Positions 17,079 through 24,194 of a stretch of DNA of 64,000 bases are shown here, piece by piece (within the stretch, counting starts at the first letter, position 1; each line of letters opens with the position of its first letter). The notes beneath the pieces were generated by a model. The model did not search any database. It was not told where the DNA came from and saw only the letters and a program-made list of their open reading frames with translations. Position numbers and translations under genes: made by a program. The DNA is from Apilactobacillus micheneri (GTDB lineage Bacteria > Bacillota > Bacilli > Lactobacillales > Lactobacillaceae). The DNA lies in NCBI RefSeq assembly GCF_002993975.1, contig NZ_POSO01000002.1, positions 124,232-188,231 of the forward strand, given 5' to 3'.

Positions 17079-17174
17079 TTAACGCTTTAGACGATCACGT
17101 CTTTTCATCATCACTTTTGAAAAGATTGATACACTTTTAATTTCAGAATTAAAATATAGATTTATTGTAACCAT
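17079..17174 (-). CDS. Microprotein 5 of the array (31 aa)
   Basis: A 31-residue ORF: MVTINLYFNSEIKSVSIFSK then VMMKRRDRLKR. GGAGATG lies 6 bases before the ATG. The C-terminal KRRDRLKR matches the N-(K/R)-R-L-D-K-(L/R)-K-R tail of microproteins 1 and 3. Strongly basic, with no cysteine and no signal peptide. Unknown function. Confidence 0.6.
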   Translation of the reverse strand: MVTINLYFNSEIKSVSIFSKVMMKRRDRLKR

Positions 17175-17195
17175 TTTAATCATCTCCATAAATAA

Positions 17196-17306
17196 TTATC
17201 TAATGCAAGATGGCTTTCGTTTATCTAAACACCCATTTGCAGTTTTAGCATTATTGAAGATATTATATTTAAATTTTTTAAAAGAGGTTAATTTGCTAGC
17301 AATCAT
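17196..17306 (-). CDS. Microprotein 4 of the array (36 aa)
   Basis: A 36-residue ORF: MIASKLTSFKKFKYNIFNNA then KTANGCLDKRKPSCIR. AGGAGATG lies 6 bases before the ATG. The tail NGCLDKRK is the family motif with a cysteine in place of an arginine, and a second cysteine follows at residue 34, so a disulfide or a modification site is possible (inference). Confidence 0.6.
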   Translation of the reverse strand: MIASKLTSFKKFKYNIFNNAKTANGCLDKRKPSCIR

Positions 17307-17345
17307 GTTAAACATCTCCTAATTTAAGCAATTTAATAAAATTAA

Positions 17346-17432
17346 TTAACGCTTTCGTTTATCCAAACGTTTATTAGTATCTTGAATAACAGTTAGAGCA
17401 CTACCTTTTAAATTAAATTTATTCATTTTCAT
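17346..17432 (-). CDS. Microprotein 3 of the array (28 aa)
   Basis: The shortest member, 28 residues: MKMNKFNLKGSALTVIQDTN then KRLDKRKR. CGGAGATGG lies about 9 bases before the ATG. The last nine residues NKRLDKRKR are the clearest form of the shared basic tail, giving a strongly positive peptide. It reduces the family to a core strand (SALTVIQDT) plus the tail. Confidence 0.6.
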   Translation of the reverse strand: MKMNKFNLKGSALTVIQDTNKRLDKRKR

Positions 17433-17462
17433 GATTACCATCTCCGAAACTAAATTATTATT

Positions 17463-17588
17463 TTATTGCTTTAGTCGGTTTAATCGACGATTAGAGATAT
17501 TAATATAAAACACGCTACCTTTCTCGTCTTTGACTGAGAAATTCTTATAATTTAAAATTGAAAACTCACTTACTGAACCTGTTGTCAT
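17463..17588 (-). CDS. Microprotein 2 of the array (41 aa)
   Basis: A 41-residue ORF: MTTGSVSEFSILNYKNFSVK, DEKGSVFYIN, ISNRRLNRLKQ. AGGAGATG lies 7 bases before the ATG. SVKDEKGSVF aligns with GVYKDGKGNVF of microprotein 6 and IYKQDMRNVF of microprotein 1. SNRRLNRLKQ is the tail motif with Asn in place of Asp. It therefore links the two halves of the family pattern. Confidence 0.6.
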   Translation of the reverse strand: MTTGSVSEFSILNYKNFSVKDEKGSVFYINISNRRLNRLKQ

Positions 17589-17614
17589 ATTAAACATCTC
17601 CTTTAATTAAATAA

Positions 17615-17773
17615 TTAGTTTGCGGAACGCTTCAACTTATCCAATCGATTGGTAGAGACAATAATATAATTAAAAACATTCCTCATATCTTGTTTGTAAA
17701 TACCAGTAGGCAATTTAAATTTGTCAGATACTAAGTGCAATAAGTCTAAATGATTTTTCTTATTCTTAATCAT
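17615..17773 (-). CDS. Microprotein 1 of the array (52 aa)
   Basis: The first and longest ORF of the array: MIKNKKNHLDLLHLVSDKFK, LPTGIYKQDM, RNVFNYIIVS, TNRLDKLKRSAN. AGGAGGAGAT lies 6 bases before the ATG, and a good promoter (TTGCAT, 16 bases, TATTAT) is 34 bases further upstream. It carries both shared features: the LP-x-GIYK...NVF segment (residues 21-34) and the tail NRLDKLKR (42-49). No signal peptide, no membrane helix, no cysteine. I know no described family with this pattern. Confidence 0.65.
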   Translation of the reverse strand: MIKNKKNHLDLLHLVSDKFKLPTGIYKQDMRNVFNYIIVSTNRLDKLKRSAN

Positions 17774-17806
17774 ATTTATCTCCTCCTAACGATTAAGATT
17801 ATCCTC

Positions 17807-17834
17807 ATAATACTATCATTATTTTTTAATGCAA
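17807..17834 (-). promoter_or_regulatory. Promoter of the microprotein operon
   Basis: On the minus strand TTGCAT (17834-17829) is followed after 16 bases by TATTAT (17812-17807). The first ORF starts at 17773 with a strong ribosome site between. Confidence 0.65.
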
Positions 17835-17861
17835 TAGTTATGCTTAATTTTTTTATAAAAA

Positions 17862-17886
17862 AAGAGCTGATTTATTATCAGCTCTT
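17862..17886 (-). terminator. Terminator of the dacA-like gene
   Basis: AAGAGCTGAT pairs with ATCAGCTCTT around a 5-base loop, followed on the minus strand by a run of T. It separates dacA from the microprotein operon, which starts afresh from its own promoter. Confidence 0.85.
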
Positions 17887-17897
17887 AATCATAAATT

Positions 17898-18884
17898 TTA
17901 TTGGGCCATCGCAGGCGTTCTATTACTAGTTCTTTGTCTATTGGTATCAGTTTGATTGAAGTATGGTGAGTACTTATAAATAGCCTTATACATCTTGGAT
18001 TGACTGTAAGCACTGAAGCGATCATTTAAGGTAACAATAATTACTCGATCTTTTCCAGGTAATTGGCTAGTGCTTACTAAAGTATTACCAGCTAGTGGTG
18101 TGTAACCAGTTTTTAATCCATCAACGTGTAATTCTGGATAGTATCTCAAACCACCCTTCAATAATTCGTTAGTATTATGCATCAATTGACCGTTTTGTTT
18201 AGCTCGATAAAGTTTGGATGTATTTACAACATCTGGATATATTTTCAAAACATTTGAGGCAATGATACCTAATGCTTTAGCACTAACTTTGTTATAAGCA
18301 TAGTATCCACCATATCTAACTCCATAGCCATATAGATCTGAATTTTCTAGACCCGATGCTGACACGAAAGTAGCTTGACGACCTAGTCCCCAGTCTCTAG
18401 CTTGATGGTTCATTTTTTTAATAAAATTAGTATTAGAACCGGCAACCCATTGACCTAAAGCAATTGCCGAACTATTAGAAGAAGCAATTACCGTTGCACG
18501 ATACAAATTATAAACCGTATATTTCTTACCAGCGGTTAATTTATAACTACCTAAAGAACGATTTTGACTCATTCTAGCAAGATTATTAGGCATGGTAATC
18601 TTTTGATTCCAACCATTTCTTGTACTTTGTGCCTTTTGAATTGCTAAATATAAAGTCATTAATTTAGCAGTTGAAGCTACTGGCATACGCTTATAAGCAT
18701 TTTTACGATAAAAAACATGTCCATCGTTCATGTCAAATGCATATGCAGCCTTTGCCGTTTTCGCATTATCATTCATTTGAGCATTATAAGAACTAGCACT
18801 GGCAGTAACACCATTAGCAGTAGCTCCTAAAGTTACCAAACTCAATGTAACTAATACTGTTTTTTTCATCCATTTAAACTTCAT
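17898..18884 (-). CDS. dacA: D-alanyl-D-alanine carboxypeptidase
   Basis: A secreted penicillin-binding protein 5-type serine peptidase that trims the terminal D-Ala from peptidoglycan stem peptides. The signal peptide is at residues 1-31. The three active-site motifs are SxxK at 71-74 (STAK), SxN at 135-137 (SSN) and KTG at 258-260. At 328 residues it is shorter than typical DacA (around 400) and ends soon after the catalytic domain. The usual C-terminal beta domain and amphipathic membrane anchor are missing, so the enzyme may be released or held in another way. Single-gene unit with its own terminator. Confidence 0.93.
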   Translation of the reverse strand: MKFKWMKKTVLVTLSLVTLGATANGVTASASSYNAQMNDNAKTAKAAYAFDMNDGHVFYRKNAYKRMPVASTAKLMTLYLAIQKAQSTRNGWNQKITMPNNLARMSQNRSLGSYKLTAGKKYTVYNLYRATVIASSNSSAIALGQWVAGSNTNFIKKMNHQARDWGLGRQATFVSASGLENSDLYGYGVRYGGYYAYNKVSAKALGIIASNVLKIYPDVVNTSKLYRAKQNGQLMHNTNELLKGGLRYYPELHVDGLKTGYTPLAGNTLVSTSQLPGKDRVIIVTLNDRFSAYSQSKMYKAIYKYSPYFNQTDTNRQRTSNRTPAMAQ

Positions 18885-18988
18885 TAATATTACACCTCTC
18901 CAAAATCAATACTAACTACATAGTACTATTTTTAAAGGGGGAATGCGTTTACAAATTGTTACATTTAGATTATGAGATGATTAACAAA

Positions 18989-19018
18989 AAAAGCACTGAT
19001 ATATTACCAGTACTTTTG
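18989..19018 (-). terminator. Terminator of pepN
   Basis: On the minus strand AAAGTACTG pairs with CAGTGCTTT (one G-U pair), followed by T7. Confidence 0.75.
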
Positions 19019-19023
19019 AAATA

Positions 19024-21549
19024 TTATTCAGCTAATTTATCGTTAACTGCTTGTTTTTCAGCTTCAACTAAATCAACACGAGTATCAATGGCTTTGGTAT
19101 CCATCTTAATTTCACGAGTCAATCCTGGATTATCCACCTTAGGGCCAAAGAATTCAGTAAATTCGTCAAAACGAGTACGAGTATGGAAAATACCTGCAGT
19201 AACAGTAATAAATGATGCAAATTCCATGTCACCACCAACAGTATCTTCTAACCATTGCCATTCATTACGAATCCAATCCCAGGCAAATTGTTGGCCATCA
19301 TTATTAGCAAGAACTCCTCTAAACCATGAACGTAAGTCTTGAGGCTTAATTGTATTGCTATCTTCAAAGTTAGCAACAATGATTGCCAATAATTTGGGAT
19401 CTTTGGTTGAAGTTAGTGCTGCCGCAATATCAGACTTGTAACTTGGATCAGCTGTATGACGATAGTCATCTAATAAATCTTCAAACAAGTCCATATCATT
19501 AAAGTTTCTAATCTCATTAGATAATATCAATACACGAGTATCAGCTGGTAAACCAATTAGATTATCTTTATTATCTTCAAAGATTGCATGGGCTTTATCC
19601 ATGGTATCTTCATTCTCAGAATATAGTGATGCATGCAAAATCAATGGACGAGTTAATTGATCATCATTAGATTCGCCATCTTTACTATCCCATCCTAAAC
19701 GTTGAACTTGATCAACACTTAATTGGTTCATAAAGTGTTTTAAGTTCTTTTCTTCTTTGGATGCTGGTTTAACAAATTTTCTTAAGTTAAATGCTAAACG
19801 ATATAATGCATCGTTTACTACATTAGAATGACTATCAGCAAATTTAGATAGTACTGGAATAACTGATGCATATGAAATTTGACGACTTTCAGCTAATAAA
19901 CGTAAGTCTTGTAAAATTTGCATCTTATCAATTGAACTTAATTCATCAGAGTGATCTAAAATATCGTTCAATAATGATTCGTCATATTTGACGATGAAAT
20001 GAGAATTATTGCCGACATTAATACGGAAAGGTTTACCATTCTTTTGACGTAATTCATCATAATCACCTAAATCTACATGATTATCTTTGAAGATTTCAGG
20101 ATCTTCATCATAATTACCATTTAATGGAATTTGCCAGATACGGCCTTTATCTTCACCTTCACCAATGAAGAATTGTTTTTGCGTTAATTTCAAATGACCA
20201 TCATCAACCATTGCTGAAACAACTGGATAGCCAGGTTGTTCTAACCATGAGTTCATAATATTTGCTAAATCAATGCCTGATGCAGCACCTAATGCATCCC
20301 ACAAATCATTACCAGTAGCATTATTATATTTATGTGCAGCAAAGTAATTCTTTAATCCAGTTCTTAATGCATCATCACCGATTAAAGCTCTAACCATAAC
20401 AAGCATCCGAGCACCTTTAGCATAAACAATAGCTGGATCAAATAATGCATCGATTTCTGCAGGATGGTTAACTTGAACGTGAACTGATTGAACACCATCA
20501 ATCGCATCACGTTGTAAAGCAGCGGGTGCTTCTGAGGTTTGGAAAGTTTCCCAAATGTGCCAATCAGGTTCCAATGCATCAACTGATACATATTCCATCA
20601 TGTTGGCAAAACTTTCATTTAACCATAGGTCATCCCACCATCTCATTGTTACTAAATCACCAAACCATTGATGAGCTAGTTCATGAGTAATAACAGTAGC
20701 AACTAATTGCTTAGTTGATAATGAAGTATTATCTGGATCAATTAGTAACAAAGCTTCACGATAGGTTACTAAGCCCCAGTTTTCCATTGCACCAGCTGAA
20801 AAGTCAGGTAGTGCTAATTGCCATGAATGTGGTAGTGGATATGGAGTTTGATAGAAATCTTCATAAAATTCAATTGCACGTTTAGCAATGTTTAATGCGA
20901 AGTCTAATTCATTTGATTTATGAGCTTTAGTTGCAAAAACACCAACTTTAACCCCACTCTTAGTTTCAGTCATTTTACTTTGCATGTCACCAAAGGCAAA
21001 TGCAACCAAGTAAGTTGACATACGAACAGTTTCATCAAAGTAGTGAACACCATCTTCAACTCTGTTTTCAGGCATGTTAGCAATGGCCATTTCACCTGGT
21101 TTTTCATCAAATTTAATGGCTAAATTAAATTTAGCTTTAGCTTCAGGTTCATCAACACATGGAAATGCTTGACGGGCAAAATTAGTTTCAAATTGAGTGC
21201 CTACTAATTCTTTTCTTTCACCATTAACCTCATAGTATGAAGGATAAATTCCCATCATTGAGTCAGTTAAAGCAGCAGTATATTCGATTGAAAATTCAAC
21301 TGCTCCAGCTCCTGGTAATTCAATGTTAATCATTTCATTATCATCATCAACATCATAAGCTAAGTCATCAGCATCTGCTTTTACAGCATTTACCTTTAAG
21401 CCTTTTTGATGAACCGAAATATTTTTATCAGAAGCGTTCCCTTGAATCGTTGTTTTACCAGAAATAGTCTTTTCTTCACGATTAATATCTAAATAGATAT
21501 CGTAATGTTCTGGTTGGAATCGACTATATAATCTTTTAATTTGTTCCAT
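19024..21549 (-). CDS. pepN: Aminopeptidase N (M1 family)
   Basis: A cytoplasmic zinc metallopeptidase of 841 residues, the usual length of lactobacillar PepN (lysyl/broad N-terminal aminopeptidase). The exopeptidase motif GAMEN is at 253-257. The zinc site is HELAHQ (289-294) with Glu312 in NESFA. It releases N-terminal residues from peptides taken up during growth on protein-rich substrates. The C-terminal 400 residues are the typical helical ERAP1-like domain. Monocistronic. Confidence 0.97.
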   Translation of the reverse strand: MEQIKRLYSRFQPEHYDIYLDINREEKTISGKTTIQGNASDKNISVHQKGLKVNAVKADADDLAYDVDDDNEMINIELPGAGAVEFSIEYTAALTDSMMGIYPSYYEVNGERKELVGTQFETNFARQAFPCVDEPEAKAKFNLAIKFDEKPGEMAIANMPENRVEDGVHYFDETVRMSTYLVAFAFGDMQSKMTETKSGVKVGVFATKAHKSNELDFALNIAKRAIEFYEDFYQTPYPLPHSWQLALPDFSAGAMENWGLVTYREALLLIDPDNTSLSTKQLVATVITHELAHQWFGDLVTMRWWDDLWLNESFANMMEYVSVDALEPDWHIWETFQTSEAPAALQRDAIDGVQSVHVQVNHPAEIDALFDPAIVYAKGARMLVMVRALIGDDALRTGLKNYFAAHKYNNATGNDLWDALGAASGIDLANIMNSWLEQPGYPVVSAMVDDGHLKLTQKQFFIGEGEDKGRIWQIPLNGNYDEDPEIFKDNHVDLGDYDELRQKNGKPFRINVGNNSHFIVKYDESLLNDILDHSDELSSIDKMQILQDLRLLAESRQISYASVIPVLSKFADSHSNVVNDALYRLAFNLRKFVKPASKEEKNLKHFMNQLSVDQVQRLGWDSKDGESNDDQLTRPLILHASLYSENEDTMDKAHAIFEDNKDNLIGLPADTRVLILSNEIRNFNDMDLFEDLLDDYRHTADPSYKSDIAAALTSTKDPKLLAIIVANFEDSNTIKPQDLRSWFRGVLANNDGQQFAWDWIRNEWQWLEDTVGGDMEFASFITVTAGIFHTRTRFDEFTEFFGPKVDNPGLTREIKMDTKAIDTRVDLVEAEKQAVNDKLAE

Positions 21550-21684
21550 AGTGCCCTCCTAATTTGATTTTTTAATCTTATTTTAATGTTATTTTAATTA
21601 TATACTATTTCATAGCTCTAAGCTATTAATTGTATTGTATAAGATGTATTTATGGAATGCTATTAATTTGAATACAATATATTT

Positions 21685-22650
21685 TTAATATAATATCTTG
21701 TTGTTCTTGATCCAGCGATTACCATTATAATAGAATTTATTTTTTGACCCTATCCACTTCATCCCCTTATATAGAAATAAACGTGAACCTTTTGGTGTCA
21801 ATATTTTATTATATTCTGTAGGATCAAAGTTGGACTGAATTGTTTTACCTCCTAGCATAGTATTATAAGTACCGATCTCGTTGCTGGAATCTAAATAATA
21901 TATTTTATTACTATGATTGAGTTTAGCCAGATAATTTCCCTTATTTTTTTTAATATAAACAATTCTTTTTGTCTTACTAGGAATTTCTAATGCGGGCTTT
22001 TTGGCTTCTTTAAGATCATTGGTAAGTTGAGCCAGCTCTTTAGCTTCTGGATCACCATCTTCATAGTCACCCAAAGTTTCATCTTCATTATCATATTTTT
22101 TCATAGATTTTAATGTAGGAAACAATAAGATAGAACTACCAAAATTACCACTGACTGCACTATTATTAAATTGACCACGATACCAAATTTTATCATTAAA
22201 ATCGCTTATTTTGGCTTGCTTATAATGTACTTCTTTAACCGGTAAATTATATTTGTGATCATTAAGTAATTGGATTCTAGGCACTCCATGAATTTTTGCA
22301 TACATTTCAGTTTGATGATGCATATCAGTGCTATTACTATCAGGTTTGTGAGTTAAAACCGTAAAGGTGTTAAATAGTGCAGTTACATAAACTTTACTGC
22401 CAGACTTTAAAGTTTGTTTTTTAATAACTTTTCTTTGCCAAGCATTATCGGCATCTTTGTAGTCTTTAATCCAGTCAACTTTCATTGGAGCAGTTAGTTG
22501 AACATGACGCCAATTTTCCCAATAAAAATTCATCATAGTTGGAATGTCACTTTTCATAATCTTACTTTTATGATTGGCTGACACTGACATTGTGGGTAAT
22601 ATCAACAATATTAATGTAAACATACTGATTAATAATTTCTTATTTCTCAT
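21685..22650 (-). CDS. Secreted protein of unknown function
   Basis: A 321-residue exported protein with a signal peptide at residues 1-25 (cut VSA-NH). The N-terminal part, FYWENWRHVQLTAPMKVDWI, matches the start of the module in the proteins at 42-1322 and 8761-9111. An acidic lysine-rich linker lies near residues 190-215. The C-terminus repeats an aromatic-basic pattern (KGMKWIGSKNKFYYNGNRWI) reminiscent of wall-binding repeats. Probably envelope-associated. No enzymatic motif seen. Confidence 0.6.
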   Translation of the reverse strand: MRNKKLLISMFTLILLILPTMSVSANHKSKIMKSDIPTMMNFYWENWRHVQLTAPMKVDWIKDYKDADNAWQRKVIKKQTLKSGSKVYVTALFNTFTVLTHKPDSNSTDMHHQTEMYAKIHGVPRIQLLNDHKYNLPVKEVHYKQAKISDFNDKIWYRGQFNNSAVSGNFGSSILLFPTLKSMKKYDNEDETLGDYEDGDPEAKELAQLTNDLKEAKKPALEIPSKTKRIVYIKKNKGNYLAKLNHSNKIYYLDSSNEIGTYNTMLGGKTIQSNFDPTEYNKILTPKGSRLFLYKGMKWIGSKNKFYYNGNRWIKNNKILY

Positions 22651-22672
22651 AATTTTCCTTCTTTATTTAAAT

Positions 22673-22978
22673 TTACATACAACCTGGAGATCCTACCATT
22701 GCCATAAGAACTAGGTAAAAAAATAGCATCGCAATTCCCTGCCCTGCTAAAAATTTACGATAAAAGGGAGTCTCTACATTTTTATTTAAAGCATCATGTA
22801 TAATATAGGAACCAATTAAATACATATTTGCGATTAACCAAATAATAGACATCGTCGTTCCAATAAATTCACTAGTATCGTATAAGAAACCTAGTTGGAT
22901 TAATAATTCAACAATAATTGACCATGATATTAATGTTCCAATAATGGTTTCCAAATTTTCATTATTAATTCTATACAT
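22673..22978 (-). CDS. Small integral membrane protein
   Basis: A 101-residue protein with three predicted membrane helices (about 12-32, 40-62, 78-95). I do not recognise the family. It lies 12 bases after another small membrane-anchored protein gene and 22 bases before the secreted protein gene at 21685-22650. The three genes probably form one transcript for envelope proteins. Confidence 0.5.
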   Translation of the reverse strand: MYRINNENLETIIGTLISWSIIVELLIQLGFLYDTSEFIGTTMSIIWLIANMYLIGSYIIHDALNKNVETPFYRKFLAGQGIAMLFFYLVLMAMVGSPGCM

Positions 22979-22990
22979 AAATTTTCATCT

Positions 22991-23425
22991 CTAAGTCTTT
23001 TTATAAATTTTTAAATCCTGAACTTTAAACTTTCCATTGACTGACTTAACTTTAATATCAGCATCTTTATTATTTACACTAAATGCTCCAATAACAGCCT
23101 TATTATAATATTCTATTTCGCCATTTATTTTGGCTTTAAAAATTTTATGACTAGCTAAATATTTTTTAGTATATGTATCTTTTACTGCAGATCTATCTAC
23201 ATTGCTAGAATTAAGTTCTTGATTAACAGTTGATTCAGCTTGATATTGAACAATTTGAAATGACCCAACAACGTAAATTACACAAGATGCAAACAAAGTA
23301 CAAATAAGTAATAAAGTTCCTAACGCAACATGATGGCCTTTATATAAAAAGCCAACCATTAAAAATAGAAACAATAATACAATTGTTACACATGAAACAA
23401 ATATAATATAACTAATACTTACCAC
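22991..23425 (-). CDS. Membrane-anchored protein of unknown function
   Basis: A protein of up to 144 residues with two membrane helices at the N-terminus (about 5-28 and 33-58) and a soluble, probably external domain rich in lysine (about 65-144). The start is uncertain. GTG at 23425 is part of the AAGGTGG ribosome site itself. The codon correctly spaced after that site is ATT at 23416, giving 141 residues. See the finding on unusual start codons. Confidence 0.5.
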   Translation of the reverse strand: MVSISYIIFVSCVTIVLLFLFLMVGFLYKGHHVALGTLLLICTLFASCVIYVVGSFQIVQYQAESTVNQELNSSNVDRSAVKDTYTKKYLASHKIFKAKINGEIEYYNKAVIGAFSVNNKDADIKVKSVNGKFKVQDLKIYKKT

Positions 23426-23506
23426 CTTCTTTTAGTATTATATTAGTTTACCTGGAAATGTTGGTCAAAATTTTATATGTTAAATTATGTATATATTAAT
23501 TGAACA

Positions 23507-23911
23507 TTGGAGGATAAATTTATTCATAAAATAACTGGAATTCTTGATATCATTATTGCAGTAGCAATGATATTTGCAGCCCCTTTTACACTGATGTTAG
23601 GCATGTCATTTTATAATGTACAAATTGTTAATATTATATTTATTGTAGGTTGCATTATATTTTATATAGTTACGTTAATACTATTAATAATGAATATCAT
23701 CTTATTTATCAAAGCTAAGAAATATAACATAAATATGTTAAGCATTTTATTAGGCATATGTGGTAGTTTTATACCAAGTATTATTTTAATTATGTATTTG
23801 AACTTACCTGATAATGATGATGGAATCTTTTTATATAAAGTATTAGTTTTAGGTGTAATATCAGCAATTGGTTTATCAATCGCTGCTTCTTCCATTCTTG
23901 CCAAAAAATAA
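23507..23911 (+). CDS. Four-helix membrane protein of unknown function
   Basis: A protein of about 130 residues with four predicted membrane helices (about 10-32, 40-62, 75-95, 110-130). I do not recognise the family. The first canonical start in frame is TTG at 23507, but this lies on top of GGAGG (23509-23513). The codon at ideal spacing is ATT at 23522, which would give a protein starting with HKITGILD after the initiator. It faces away from the genes on its left. Confidence 0.5.
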   Translation: MEDKFIHKITGILDIIIAVAMIFAAPFTLMLGMSFYNVQIVNIIFIVGCIIFYIVTLILLIMNIILFIKAKKYNINMLSILLGICGSFIPSIILIMYLNLPDNDDGIFLYKVLVLGVISAIGLSIAASSILAKK

Positions 23912-23985
23912 ATAATCCTTAAGTTTCATTTAAGGTACTACTGATATATTAATAACAATCCAAACAAGGAAGAAGGTAGTACAAT

Positions 23986-24105
23986 ATGACTAAAACTTTA
24001 ATTAAGAATGAACAGTTTAATATCAATAAAAATCATAAATACAAAATAGACTTAAAGGTTAATCAGAATTGGAACGCCGCTTCTTTAAATTGGATTTATA
24101 AATAA
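23986..24105 (+). CDS. 39-residue peptide ORF
   Basis: A short ORF, MTKTLIKNEQFNINKNHKYK then IDLKVNQNWNAASLNWIYK. AAGGAAGAAGG lies about 8 bases before the ATG and a strong terminator follows 38 bases later, so it sits where a real short gene would. It is basic, with two Trp near the C-terminus, and has no signal peptide. It does not carry the NRLDKLKR tail of the array at 16898-17773. Function unknown. Confidence 0.4.
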   Translation: MTKTLIKNEQFNINKNHKYKIDLKVNQNWNAASLNWIYK

Positions 24106-24143
24106 CCTCAAATGGTCAAAATATTCCCCTAAAATAAATATAC

Positions 24144-24192
24144 TATACAAAAAAGGCACTTAGAACAGAGATTCTAAGTGCCTTTTTGTATA
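24144..24192. terminator. Long bidirectional terminator
   Basis: TATACAAAAAAGGCACTTAGAA pairs almost fully with TTCTAAGTGCCTTTTTGTATA. It ends the 39-residue ORF transcript on one side and pgi on the other. Confidence 0.9.
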
Positions 24193-24194
24193 AA

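Noticed and set aside
16898-17773. CRISPR array or simple tandem repeat
   Set aside because: The units are not identical repeats with spacers; similarity is at the protein level and unit lengths vary from 87 to 159 bases.
16898-17773. Classical class II bacteriocin cluster
   Set aside because: No double-glycine leader, no export ABC transporter, no immunity gene and no histidine kinase nearby; the shared part is at the C-terminus.
16757-17897. Treating the padR-dacA gap as plain intergenic or tRNA/rRNA DNA
   Set aside because: No cloverleaf or rRNA signature; six ribosome sites with in-frame ORFs, a promoter and a terminator explain it.
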